Source: Solirubrobacterales bacterium
GTDB taxonomy: Bacteria; Actinomycetota; Thermoleophilia; Solirubrobacterales; 70-9
Assembly: GCA_021155855.1 (NCBI GenBank)
Contig: JAJNAZ010000017.1
Location: 1-64,000 of the forward strand
Length of the DNA stretch: 64,000 nucleotides
Direction of reading: 5' to 3'
The position numbers and the translations under genes are program-made. Below, one piece after another: positions 26,936 to 36,749 of the stretch. Each line of letters starts with the position of its first letter. Position 1 is the first letter of the stretch. Under the pieces are notes generated by a model that saw nothing but the letters and a program-made list of their open reading frames with translations, was not told where the DNA came from and made no database searches.

Positions 26936-28420
26936 GTGCTCGCCGCCGTCCGCACGTTCGCAATCCTCGGGGTCGAGGCCCGGGAGGTCCTGGTCGAGGC
27001 CGACGTGCGCAACGGGCTGCCCTCATTCGCCCTCGTCGGCCTGCCCGACGCGGCGGTGCGCGAGTCGCGCGAACGGGTCCGCGCGGCGCTCGCCAATTCC
27101 GGGTTCGAGTTCCCGCAGATGCGGATCACCGCGAACCTGGCGCCGGCCGACCTGCGCAAGGCGGGGCCAGGCTTCGACCTCGCGATCGCCGCGGCGGTGC
27201 TCGCCGCCACCAAGCAGTTGCCGGAGGGAGCCTTGGCCGATGTCGCGCTGGCCGGTGAGCTCGCCCTCGACGGCTCGATCAGGGCGGTGCCGGGAACGCT
27301 GGCGATGGCCGAGGCGGCGAGCCGCGCGGGAGCGCGCGCGATCGTCGTCCCGGCTGCCTGCGGCCCCGAGGCCGCGCTGGTCGCCGGGTGCGGCATCGTC
27401 CCGGTCGAGCGCCTGGAGCAGCTCCAGCGACTCGGCGGCGAGGACGAGCCCCCTCGGCCGCCGGCGCTGTCTCCACCGCCGAACGGCGATGGCCCGGTGC
27501 CCGACCTCGCCGACCTGCGCGGCCAGCCCGCCCTGCGCCGCGGGCTCGAGGTCGCGGCCGCGGGCGGTCACAGCCTGCTGGTCAGCGGCCCGCCGGGCGC
27601 CGGCAAGTCGATGGCGGCACGACGCCTGCCCTCGATCCTGCCGCCGCTCGGCCCCGACGAGGCGATTGCGGCGGCGCGGGTGGCCAGCGCCTGCGGGCGG
27701 TCGGTCGGGCCCGCGGTTGCCCGCCGGCGCCCGTTTCGAGCGCCGCATCACACGGTCTCCACCGCGGGGCTGATCGGCGGCGGCAACCCGCCGCGTCCCG
27801 GCGAGGTGACCCTCGCTCACCAAGGGGTGTTGTTTCTCGACGAGCTGCCGGAGTTCGGCCGCGACACGCTCGAGGCGCTGCGCCAGCCACTCGAGGATGG
27901 CACCGTGCTCCTGGTCCGGGCCCGGTATGCGATCGAGCTTCCTTGCCGCTTCCAGCTCATCGCGGCCGCCAACCCCTGTCCCTGCGGGACCGGCCCACGG
28001 TCGGGGCAGTGCAGCTGCGACCCGGCCTCGGTGCGAGCCTACGAGGCGAAGCTGACCGGTGCCCTCGCCGACCGGATCGACATCTCGATGGCGGTTGAGC
28101 AGCCGGATCTGTCGTCGTTCACCGAGGCCGGCGAGAGCTCCGCCGCGATCCGCGACCGGGTGCTGGCCGCGCGTGAGCGCCAGCGAGCCCGCTCTCGCGG
28201 CGACCGGGCCAACGCGCAGCTGACGCCGGCCGAGATCGAGATCGGGGCCGAGATCGAACGGATGCTCGCCGACGCCGGGCTCGCGGCCGGGCTCAGCGGG
28301 CGCGGCCGCGGGCGCGTGATCCGCCTCGCGCGGACCGTGGCCGACCTCGATCAGGCCGAAGCGATCGAGGTCGCCCACGTCGACGAGGCGCTGACGCTGC
28401 GGCGCCGGGAGTCGCGATGA
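26936..28420 (+). CDS. comM: YifB/ComM family Mg-chelatase-like ATPase
   Basis: AAA+ helicase of the ComM family, which promotes branch migration during natural transformation. The 494-residue product has an N-terminal Lon-like region (VRNGLPSFALVGLPDAAVRESRERVR), Walker A SGPPGAGKSMAARRLPSILPP, the Mg-chelatase segment APHHTVSTAGLIGGG, Walker B GVLFLDELPEF and ANPCPCG. GTG 26936 has TACGGT 6 nt upstream and no Shine-Dalgarno, so it is probably leaderless. dprA overlaps its stop by 4 bp, and both act on incoming DNA. Confidence 0.92.
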   Translation: MLAAVRTFAILGVEAREVLVEADVRNGLPSFALVGLPDAAVRESRERVRAALANSGFEFPQMRITANLAPADLRKAGPGFDLAIAAAVLAATKQLPEGALADVALAGELALDGSIRAVPGTLAMAEAASRAGARAIVVPAACGPEAALVAGCGIVPVERLEQLQRLGGEDEPPRPPALSPPPNGDGPVPDLADLRGQPALRRGLEVAAAGGHSLLVSGPPGAGKSMAARRLPSILPPLGPDEAIAAARVASACGRSVGPAVARRRPFRAPHHTVSTAGLIGGGNPPRPGEVTLAHQGVLFLDELPEFGRDTLEALRQPLEDGTVLLVRARYAIELPCRFQLIAAANPCPCGTGPRSGQCSCDPASVRAYEAKLTGALADRIDISMAVEQPDLSSFTEAGESSAAIRDRVLAARERQRARSRGDRANAQLTPAEIEIGAEIERMLADAGLAAGLSGRGRGRVIRLARTVADLDQAEAIEVAHVDEALTLRRRESR

Positions 28421-29361
28421 GCGCGGGAGGGCCGTGGGCGATCGAGCGCAGCTCTACCGACTACCCGGTCTGCCTCACCGACCTCGACCCACCCGAGCAG
28501 CCGCTGCTCTACGGCGCCGGGCGCCGAGATGCGATCGCCGGGCTCGCCCGGGATCCGGTGGTGACGATCGTCGGCGCCCGGCAGGCGAGCGGCTACGGGC
28601 TGCGGGTCGCCGAGCGCCTCGGCCGTGACCTCGCAGTCGCCGGCGTCACGGTCGTCTCCGGGATGGCGCGCGGGATCGACGCGGCGGCACACCGGGGTGC
28701 GCTGCTCGGCGGCGGCGCCACGATCGCCGTGCTCGCCGGCGGGCCGGACAACGTCTATCCGCCGATGAACCGAGCCCTGTATCGGGAGATCCTGGGCGTC
28801 GGCGCGGTGATCTCCGAGCATCCGCCCGGCACCGAAGCGCGCAAGCATCAATTCCCGGCCCGCAACCGGATCATGGCCGCGCTCGGGGCGGTGGCGGTGA
28901 TCGTTGAGGCGGCGCAACCTTCGGGCAGCCTGATCACCGCCGACCTGGCGGCCAAGCTCGGGCGTACGGTCGGTGCGGTGCCCGGCCAGCTCGGCGTCCG
29001 GGTGGCCGAGGGGGCGAACGACCTGATCAAGGAGGGCGCCCACCTGATCCGCGACGCGCGCGACGTCCTCGACCTGCTCTTTGGGGTCGGCGTCGAGCCG
29101 GGCCGCCCCCAGCTGCACGCGGCGCCGGCCCCGCGCGCCGGCCCGCCGCTAAAGGCGCCGCTGCGCGCCGTGGTCGAGCTGGTCGGCGGCGGCGCCGCGA
29201 CCGTCGACCGAGTCGCCCTCGACGGCGACCTGGCGCCGCGCGAGGCGGCGGTGGCGCTGGCGCGGCTCGAGCGGCTCGGCTACGTCACCGCGGACCCATT
29301 CGGCCGCTGGGGGCGGACCGACCTGACGCCGCCCGACCGGGCGCCCGGGGGTAGGCACTAA
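28417..29361 (+). CDS. dprA: DNA-processing protein DprA
   Basis: Loads RecA on single-stranded DNA during transformation. The Rossmann-like core has VTIVGARQASGYGLRVAERL, VSGMARGIDAAAHRGAL, VLAGGPDNVYPPMN and FPARNRIMAALGAVAVIVEA. A C-terminal winged-helix domain extends from about residue 245. The length, 314 residues, is on the short side because the N-terminal SAM-like domain is reduced. ATG 28417 overlaps the comM stop. Confidence 0.92.
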   Translation: MSAGGPWAIERSSTDYPVCLTDLDPPEQPLLYGAGRRDAIAGLARDPVVTIVGARQASGYGLRVAERLGRDLAVAGVTVVSGMARGIDAAAHRGALLGGGATIAVLAGGPDNVYPPMNRALYREILGVGAVISEHPPGTEARKHQFPARNRIMAALGAVAVIVEAAQPSGSLITADLAAKLGRTVGAVPGQLGVRVAEGANDLIKEGAHLIRDARDVLDLLFGVGVEPGRPQLHAAPAPRAGPPLKAPLRAVVELVGGGAATVDRVALDGDLAPREAAVALARLERLGYVTADPFGRWGRTDLTPPDRAPGGRH

Positions 29362-29370
29362 GTTGCGGCC

Positions 29371-30180
29371 ATGCCGAATCAGACGCGCGTGCCCAGCTGT
29401 CTGGCGATCGCCGGATCGGACTCCGGCGGCGGAGCCGGGATCCAGGCGGACCTGAAGGCGTTCGCGCGCTGCCGCGTCCACGGAATGACCGCGATCACCG
29501 CCCTGACGGCGCAGAACACGGTCGGGGTCGAGATGGTCGCCCCGGTGTCGCCGAAGATGATCATTGCCCAGGTCGCGGCGGTGGCATCGGACATCGGCGT
29601 CGACGCGGTCAAGGTCGGCATGCTCGCCGACGAGCCGACGATCGAGGCGGTCGTCGAGGCACTCGAGCTCGTCGCCGGGGCCCCCGTGGTCGTCGACCCG
29701 GTGATGGTCTCCGAGAGCGGGGCGACACTGCTCGACCCCGGCGCCAAGGCGGCGCTGATCGAGCGCGTCCTCCCCCGGGCCAGCGTGGTGACGCCGAACC
29801 TGGCCGAGTCGCGCGCGCTCTCGGGACTCGGTGAGTCGACGACGCCGGAGCAGCTCGGGAGCGCGATCCTGGCGCTCGGGCCGGACGCGGTGGTGGTCAC
29901 CGGCGGGCACTCCGACGATGGCGCCGATGTGCTCACCGACGCCGGCGGGTCGCTGCGGATCGATGGGCCGCGCTACGCGGCGGGCGCCTCGCACGGCTCT
30001 GGCTGCACCCACTCATCCGCCCTGGCGGCGTTCCTGGCCCGTGGCGAGGAGCTCGCAGAGGCGGCCCGCAGGGCGAAGGAGGTGGCTGCCGAGGCGGTCG
30101 GCAACGGGCTGCGCGGGATCGGCAGGGGCGCCGGTCCCGTCGACGTATTCGGGATTGCGCGCGATACTTGGTCTCGATGA
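29371..30180 (+). CDS. thiD: Hydroxymethylpyrimidine/phosphomethylpyrimidine kinase ThiD
   Basis: Phosphorylates HMP twice for thiamine synthesis. The ribokinase-fold signature is IAGSDSGGGAGIQADLKAF and the anion hole lies in ASHGSGCTHSSALAAFL. The length of 269 residues is normal. TAAGTT (29359-29364) stands 6 nt before the ATG with no Shine-Dalgarno, the leaderless pattern. The stop overlaps the next small gene (ATGA). Confidence 0.93.
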   Translation: MPNQTRVPSCLAIAGSDSGGGAGIQADLKAFARCRVHGMTAITALTAQNTVGVEMVAPVSPKMIIAQVAAVASDIGVDAVKVGMLADEPTIEAVVEALELVAGAPVVVDPVMVSESGATLLDPGAKAALIERVLPRASVVTPNLAESRALSGLGESTTPEQLGSAILALGPDAVVVTGGHSDDGADVLTDAGGSLRIDGPRYAAGASHGSGCTHSSALAAFLARGEELAEAARRAKEVAAEAVGNGLRGIGRGAGPVDVFGIARDTWSR

Positions 30181-30419
30181 AGCTGGTTCGCATGAGGCCC
30201 GGCCGCGGTGACGTCCTGCTCGCAGAGGGCGACCCGGACGTCGCCGAGGACGAGGAAAGGCTGATCGAGGCGTTTCGGCGTCAGCTCGATCTGGGGATGT
30301 GGGCGGCGGTGCCGACCGCGCAGCACGGCAGGCGCGAGGCGGTGATGGTGCGCGACTTCGCCGAAGTGCCCCGCGACGCCGAGCGGGTCGTCTTCTATCC
30401 GCCGGCATCGGGCGGCTGA
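30177..30419 (+). CDS. Small uncharacterised protein
   Basis: An 80-residue soluble protein with no recognised domain. It begins MKLVRMRPGRGDVLLAEGDP and ends VFYPPASGG. ATG 30177 overlaps the thiD stop by 4 bp, and the next gene starts 2 bp after its stop, so it belongs to an operon running from thiD to ilvD. The segment MWAAVPTAQHGRREAVMVRDFAEVP resembles a short beta-rich fold, but no function follows from it. Confidence 0.65.
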   Translation: MKLVRMRPGRGDVLLAEGDPDVAEDEERLIEAFRRQLDLGMWAAVPTAQHGRREAVMVRDFAEVPRDAERVVFYPPASGG

Positions 30420-30421
30420 GC

Positions 30422-30828
30422 GTGGAGGCTGTCGAGCACCGTGCCCGCGAGCTGCTCCGAGCGGCGCTCGCGGCCGAGGACTTCGACGCCTACGATCGGC
30501 TCGGCTTCCTCAGCGTCCCCGGCCGAGGCGATCCGAGTAGCGGCTACGCGTACCTCGTCTATCCCCATCGCCCGCTGATCGCGTACGAGACGCGCACCGG
30601 GCGACTGCTCTCCGAGTACTGCGTCCGCTTTCGCGACGCCGGCGGGCGGCTCCCCGACGCCGACGATGTGCTCGCCAAGTGGCTGGCGCTGCAGGGGCGC
30701 GAGCGCGAGTTGATCGCGACCGCGAACCTCAACCCGCCGGGGCACCAGCTCGACCCCGACCACGTGCGCCGCGACCTCGCCCGCCTCGCCGAGTGGCGCG
30801 CCTCGCGGCATCTAGACTCGGCCGCCCG

Positions 30829-30832
<4 letters not shown>
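30422..30832 (+). CDS. Uncharacterised protein upstream of ilvD
   Basis: A 136-residue soluble protein that I do not recognise. It contains [38 protein letters not shown] and [21 protein letters not shown] 30422 lies 2 bp after the preceding stop, and its own stop overlaps the ilvD start (GTGA), so it is translated with ilvD. The frame stays open upstream, but an earlier start would overlap the previous gene. Confidence 0.65.
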
Positions 30833-32583
<1,751 letters not shown>

Positions 32584-32628
32584 CCCGGGTGCCGTCGCCA
32601 CCGCTGCCGTACCTCGGCCAGAACTACC

Positions 32629-32751
32629 TCAGCGGTACCGGCTATCGACGACGAGATCGCCGAAGGCGAAGCGCGCTGGGGAGGCGTCGGTGCGGGTGAC
32701 GAATGCGTAATCCACCTCGGTGCCGGCTGGGTTTGGGGTGATCCTGTTCAC
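32629..32751 (-). CDS. Candidate small protein coupled to the SGNH hydrolase gene
   Basis: A 40-codon frame starting at GTG 32751, which overlaps the stop of the SGNH hydrolase by 3 bases (GTGA arrangement). A very good Shine-Dalgarno (AGGAGGGAG) lies just before it, inside the end of that gene. The product contains AGTEVDYAFVTRTDASPARF and reads like protein, perhaps the C-terminal strand of a larger lost domain. The remaining bases between here and ilvD show nothing else. Confidence 0.4.
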   Translation of the reverse strand: MNRITPNPAGTEVDYAFVTRTDASPARFAFGDLVVDSRYR

Positions 32752-33860
32752 CTCTCCCTCCTCGGCTTCACGACCCGGAACTTGTCCTTCGCGGGCGTTC
32801 GGTCCGTGTTGCCCGCCGCGTCGATCGCCCGGACCTTGAACTTGTGCTTGCCTTCATCGAGCTGCTTGAGCTTCTTCGGCGATCTGCAGAGCTTCCAGGC
32901 CCTCTTGTCGAGCTTGCACTCGAAAGTCGAGTTCGGCTCCGAGGACTTGAACCTGAACTTGAGCTTGGTCTTCTCTGTCTTGTTTGGCGCGTCCTTGGTG
33001 ATCTGCGTCTCTGGAGCGCTGGCATCCGCAGGCGGTGGGGGCGGAGGCGGAGGCGGTGCAAGCTCGCACGAGATTGCGATCGCATCGCAGAAGGTCTGCG
33101 CGATCGCAGCTTGTCCTGCCGAGTTCGGGTGAATACCGTCTGCTTGCATGAACGCCTGCCCGTGGAGCTTGAACGCCGGATAGGGATCTGCGACAGGCAG
33201 CCCACGAGCCGCGGCCTCCTGGTGGATGACGTCGTTGAGGCCGACGTCGGTGCCGATGTCGCTCAGTCCCACCACGCCATTCGCCCCCAATAGAGCGCGG
33301 TCGTAGCCGGCCTCCTGCGCGGTCCCGACGCCCGGGTTGTAGTAGGCCATCACGGCAAAGGGCTCGCTGCCGGGGTCGCCCGCGAGTGCCCCCTCGAGAT
33401 CGTCGAGGGTGGCGGCGAAGTTGCCTCGGAACGGACAGGAATCCCACTGATCTGCGCAGGCGAAACGGTCGTTGCCGCCGATGTCGATCGTCACGACCGC
33501 GGTGTCGGATGCGGCGTTGATGTCGCCAAGAGCGGTTGCAAGCTGAAAGCCTCGGAGCGAGCCGCTCGTTGCGCCTCCCTGGGCGCGGTTCAGCAGCTGC
33601 GTGGTGCCTAGCTGCGACTGAAAGTTGGGAAAGAGAAGCCCGACATAGCTGGAGCTCGGAGCGGCGACCGAGTCGCCAAGTGCGACGTAGGGACGATCTA
33701 GCGCAGCCGCAGATCCGGCGATCACGAGAAGGAGAATCGCGATGAATCCGATCACCGCCAGCAAGGCGCCCCGGACGGACTCGAAGCTCGGTGGAATCTG
33801 CTTCATCGCCGATTGGCTGGGTGCCCGCGGCGAGCAGGCATGCCCAGAGCACTTCCGCAT
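32748..33860 (-). CDS. Secreted SGNH/GDSL-type hydrolase with C-terminal Ig-like domain
   Basis: Exported esterase-like protein. A signal segment around LLAVIGFIAILLLVIAGSAAA is followed by the GDSL-type block VALGDSVAAP, the oxyanion block TIDIGGNDRF and the catalytic DxxH as DGIHPNSAGQ. A run of ten prolines links the catalytic part to a C-terminal beta domain (STFECKLDKRAWKLC and HKFKVRAIDAAGNTD) common in Solirubrobacterales exoproteins. The start at 33860 forms TGATG with the preceding gene; ATG 33806 would give a shorter signal peptide. Confidence 0.85.
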   Translation of the reverse strand: MRKCSGHACSPRAPSQSAMKQIPPSFESVRGALLAVIGFIAILLLVIAGSAAALDRPYVALGDSVAAPSSSYVGLLFPNFQSQLGTTQLLNRAQGGATSGSLRGFQLATALGDINAASDTAVVTIDIGGNDRFACADQWDSCPFRGNFAATLDDLEGALAGDPGSEPFAVMAYYNPGVGTAQEAGYDRALLGANGVVGLSDIGTDVGLNDVIHQEAAARGLPVADPYPAFKLHGQAFMQADGIHPNSAGQAAIAQTFCDAIAISCELAPPPPPPPPPADASAPETQITKDAPNKTEKTKLKFRFKSSEPNSTFECKLDKRAWKLCRSPKKLKQLDEGKHKFKVRAIDAAGNTDRTPAKDKFRVVKPRRER

Positions 33861-34798
33861 CAGCTTTCCACGAACGTCTCGAGCACCCGGTTGAAGCGCA
33901 GTGGGCGCTCGGCCATCGGCAAATGGCCGGTGTCGTCGAAGATCACCGTGCTCGAGTTGCGCAGCAACTGTCCGTACTCGAGCGCGTCGCGGGGTGGGAC
34001 CACGTTGTCGTTGCGACCCCAAACGATCAGCGTCGGCGCCTCGACCTCCTCCAGGCGGTCGAGGATGTCATAGCCGGCGAGCGAGCCGAGCGCCTCGGCG
34101 AACGCATCGCCGCGCATCCCGCCCTGGAAGAACTCCCACAACAGCTCGGCCCGCAGCTGGCCGGGATGGCGATACAGGTTGCGAAACGCGGCGGCGCGCG
34201 CCCGCGGGCGCCTGAACAGGCGGTGCTGCAGATTGAACAGGTACGGGGCTCCGGCGGCGAGCATGCCGGCGACCGCCTCGGTCCGCTCGCGCCTCAGGCG
34301 GGCGCTCGAGATTCCGGCGGCCGAGACCAGCGCGAGCTTCTCGAACCGCTCGGGCTCGTTGATCACCGCCTCGGCCGCGACGAACCCACCCATCGAGTTG
34401 CCAATCACGGCGCAGTCGCTGACCTCGACCGCGTCGCAGAAGTCCCGCAGCAGCAGCCCGTAGCCGCTGATCGAGATCTTCCACGGCGGCTCGGGCGAGC
34501 AGCCGAAGCCGGGCAGGTCGAGCGCGATCACGCGATGACGGTGGGCGAAGTGGGGGAGCTGCTCGAGCCAGTTCTGCCAGCAGCCGCCGAGCCCGTGGAC
34601 GAAGACCAGCGCCAAAGGATGCTGCGCCTCGGGTGGCGGCCGCAGCTCGGCGTAGTTCACGCTCGTCTCACCGACGCTGGCATTCGCCAGATGAGCGCGC
34701 CAATCGATCCGCAGCCAGTCGGGATCCGGGTTCCCGTAGGGGTCGGGCCCCTCGGCCGCGGTCGGATCGGGGCGCGGGCCGTAGGGATCGAGCCTCAT
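33860..34798 (-). CDS. Alpha/beta hydrolase
   Basis: A soluble alpha/beta-hydrolase of about 312 residues. The nucleophile elbow is VIGNSMGGFVAAEAV, the oxyanion HG lies in VFVHGLGGCWQNW, and the catalytic acid and base are in LIVWGRNDNVVPP and DDTGHLPMAERP. The substrate is unknown. ATG 34798 has GTGAGGCG upstream; a GTG at 34834 is the alternative start. The stop overlaps the SGNH hydrolase start by one base, so both esterase-like genes are probably co-expressed. Confidence 0.85.
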   Translation of the reverse strand: MRLDPYGPRPDPTAAEGPDPYGNPDPDWLRIDWRAHLANASVGETSVNYAELRPPPEAQHPLALVFVHGLGGCWQNWLEQLPHFAHRHRVIALDLPGFGCSPEPPWKISISGYGLLLRDFCDAVEVSDCAVIGNSMGGFVAAEAVINEPERFEKLALVSAAGISSARLRRERTEAVAGMLAAGAPYLFNLQHRLFRRPRARAAAFRNLYRHPGQLRAELLWEFFQGGMRGDAFAEALGSLAGYDILDRLEEVEAPTLIVWGRNDNVVPPRDALEYGQLLRNSSTVIFDDTGHLPMAERPLRFNRVLETFVES

Positions 34799-34898
34799 GC
34801 GGAGCGCCTCACTACCCGCTTTGCCGTCTTGCACAAGACGCCTGCGGCCCGGCCCCTAGGTGAAGACTCCCGAGTTGCTCCCACCTCGCTTGAACGAC

Positions 34899-35510
34899 CT
34901 AGCGGCGGACCTTGAGCGGCCGATCGCGCTCACCGACGCCCTTGGCGACCAACGCATGGGGGAAGTCGCGGACGTCGCCGGCGGTGCCCCCGTATCCGCA
35001 GGAAAACAGCGCGCGACCTCCGCCGTGCGCAAGAAAGCACTCCCACCGCCCGCGGGATCGCCCCGTGTGGTCGTACGTCTTCGCGACCTTGCGAGCCTCG
35101 AGGCAACCGACCCCGCGGATCGCAATGACCTTCCCCCTCGCATAGCTCGACTCGCTGCGATAGGTCCCGCACTTCTTTCGCTTGGCGGCCGCCTTTCGCT
35201 TGTCGGCGGGGTGCCAGCCGAAATTTTTGTTCTTGAAGTCGTGGCGGCAGGCGGCGCCCTGGTTGAAGTGGCTATTCGAGGTACAGGTGAACCGGCGCGG
35301 CTGATCGCGCCCGTCGGTCTTGTAGAGGCGACGCGCGTAGTGCTTGGCCTTGTGACAGCGCATGTTGTGCTTGTAGAAGATCCGCGGTTCGCCGAGATTG
35401 ATCGAGCCGCACCCCCGCTTGTCGGAGCTGCCCTCGGGCGCATCGGCTGCGAGTGTGGCAAGCGCAGAGGTGGCCACGAAGCCCACGGCCACGATCGCAA
35501 GTCGATTCAC
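34899..35510 (-). CDS. Secreted Cys-containing protein with an internal duplication
   Basis: A 203-residue protein with a signal peptide (MNRLAIVAVGFVATSALATLA) and a basic mature part. Two segments look like copies of one module: one with CHKAKHYARRLYKTDG, FTC and ACRHD, the other with CLEARKVAKTYDHTG, WEC and SCGYGG. Each has three similarly spaced cysteines, suggesting disulfide-held repeats outside the cell. GTG 35510 has GGAGG 8 nt upstream. The function is unknown. Confidence 0.7.
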   Translation of the reverse strand: MNRLAIVAVGFVATSALATLAADAPEGSSDKRGCGSINLGEPRIFYKHNMRCHKAKHYARRLYKTDGRDQPRRFTCTSNSHFNQGAACRHDFKNKNFGWHPADKRKAAAKRKKCGTYRSESSYARGKVIAIRGVGCLEARKVAKTYDHTGRSRGRWECFLAHGGGRALFSCGYGGTAGDVRDFPHALVAKGVGERDRPLKVRR

Positions 35511-35615
35511 GGTCTCGGCCTCCGTCTCCTGGTCGACGTCCCCTTCACCCGAAGCTATCCCGGCTTGGTCCGAGCGTCAAGGGCACCCGGTGGAATTACA
35601 CCTTTGACGGATGGC

Positions 35616-35864
35616 CTAAGCGGGACGCGCCGGCCCCGAGCGCGTCTCCCAGAACTCGAAGTGAAGCCGGCGGGCTCGCTCGAGGTACTGCGGCGCGTAG
35701 CGATCGGACACTGTTCGCGGGACGGGAATCAGGGAAGCGCGGTCGAGAAGCGCCTCGCGGTCCTCGGCCTCGATCGCGCGATGGCACTTCTCGCAGGCCA
35801 GCCAGTCGCGCTCGGCGGGGTGGACCCATTTGATCATCCGGGAACCGCAGAAGTCGCACCGCAC
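35616..35864 (-). CDS. Small zinc-ribbon protein under a possible LexA box
   Basis: An 82-residue protein with a zinc ribbon formed by CDFCGS (residues 3-8) and CEKCHRAIE, then a helical part containing SDRYAPQYLERARRLHFEFWE. I do not recognise the family. GTG 35864 has TAGAGT 7 nt upstream (35872-35877 on the plus strand) and no Shine-Dalgarno, so it is probably leaderless. A perfect SOS-type box lies immediately beyond that -10, which suggests induction by DNA damage. Confidence 0.7.
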   Translation of the reverse strand: MRCDFCGSRMIKWVHPAERDWLACEKCHRAIEAEDREALLDRASLIPVPRTVSDRYAPQYLERARRLHFEFWETRSGPARPA

Positions 35865-35878
35865 GAACCCGACTCTAG

Positions 35879-35892
35879 CGAACAGGTGTTCG
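35879..35892. promoter_or_regulatory. SOS (LexA) box-like palindrome CGAACAGGTGTTCG
   Basis: CGAACAGGTGTTCG matches the actinobacterial and Bacillus LexA operator core GAAC-N4-GTTC exactly, with the flanking C/G pair. It lies 15 bp upstream of the zinc-ribbon gene start and just upstream of its predicted -10 (TAGAGT), where a repressor would block RNA polymerase. The other flanking gene ends about 120 bp away and points away. Confidence 0.6.
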
Positions 35893-36009
35893 TATCGGCC
35901 GGCGGACCCCCCCCTGCAGCCCTGCGGCTCCGAGATGCCTCGCCAGACTCGCGACCCACTCGTGCTCGGTGCCGGGTATCTGGCTTGATGGCTAGGTGAG
36001 CGATACCCG

Positions 36010-36723
36010 CTAGGCGTAGCCCATCCGTTCCAGAATCGGGATCTCGTGTATCTGCGGGGGCTGGAGGTGGTCCCAGAGGATGCCGCGCGGTCGTGGGAAC
36101 TCGCGCTCGACCTCGATCACGGCGCGTGGGGTCGCGATCAGGTCCACCGGCAGGTCGTGGTCGGTGACCAACAGGTTCTCGCGCAGGATCTGGATCGGGT
36201 GCACGGTGGTCGCGACCACGGTGTGGTCGTCGATCTTGCCCGCCTCGATCAGTAGCCCGTACTCGATGTCCGAGAAGCCGCCGCCCTTGCCGATCCGGGC
36301 TCCCTTGAGATTGACCGCCACCGAACCGGTGAGCACGATGTCGATCTCCGGCAGCTCCTCGTCGGCCATTACCCGGCCGTGGCGCAGCGCGCCCTTGATC
36401 GTCGCCGCCTCACGCACCTGCTCGGCCGACAGCGCCCGCGGGTCGAGCAGCCGGAACGGGTGCTGATCGCGCAGGCGCGGCACCGCCATCACGATCGTCT
36501 TTCCCTGCTCGAGCGCGCGACGGCGGACGTGGGTCTGGGGCGAATCGGGATTCGCCTTGATCACCTGGGCGCGCTTCCAGGTTCGGTGGCCGGCCAGCCT
36601 CTCGGCGGCGAGCTTCGCGCCGGCGAAGTTGGGAATCCGCCCCTCGGCCCCGGGAAACCGCGATACGCCCTCGCGGTCCATCCCCTTCCACACCGCCCGC
36701 CTGACCTGATCCTTGGAACGCAT
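36010..36723 (-). CDS. 5-formyltetrahydrofolate cyclo-ligase family protein
   Basis: A 237-residue protein of the MTHFS fold, which converts 5-formyl-THF to 5,10-methenyl-THF. Features include KANPDSPQTHVRRRAL, a long variant of the substrate-binding helix region, GARIGKGGGFSDIEYGLL, the conserved glycine loop, and VVATTVHPIQIL. It resembles the divergent subfamily also found in archaea and plants rather than E. coli YgfA, so the exact substrate is less certain. It starts 26 bp from the divergent PlsC-like gene. Confidence 0.8.
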   Translation of the reverse strand: MRSKDQVRRAVWKGMDREGVSRFPGAEGRIPNFAGAKLAAERLAGHRTWKRAQVIKANPDSPQTHVRRRALEQGKTIVMAVPRLRDQHPFRLLDPRALSAEQVREAATIKGALRHGRVMADEELPEIDIVLTGSVAVNLKGARIGKGGGFSDIEYGLLIEAGKIDDHTVVATTVHPIQILRENLLVTDHDLPVDLIATPRAVIEVEREFPRPRGILWDHLQPPQIHEIPILERMGYA

Positions 36724-36749
36724 CGGGGCCGGGATACTATGACCCGCCC

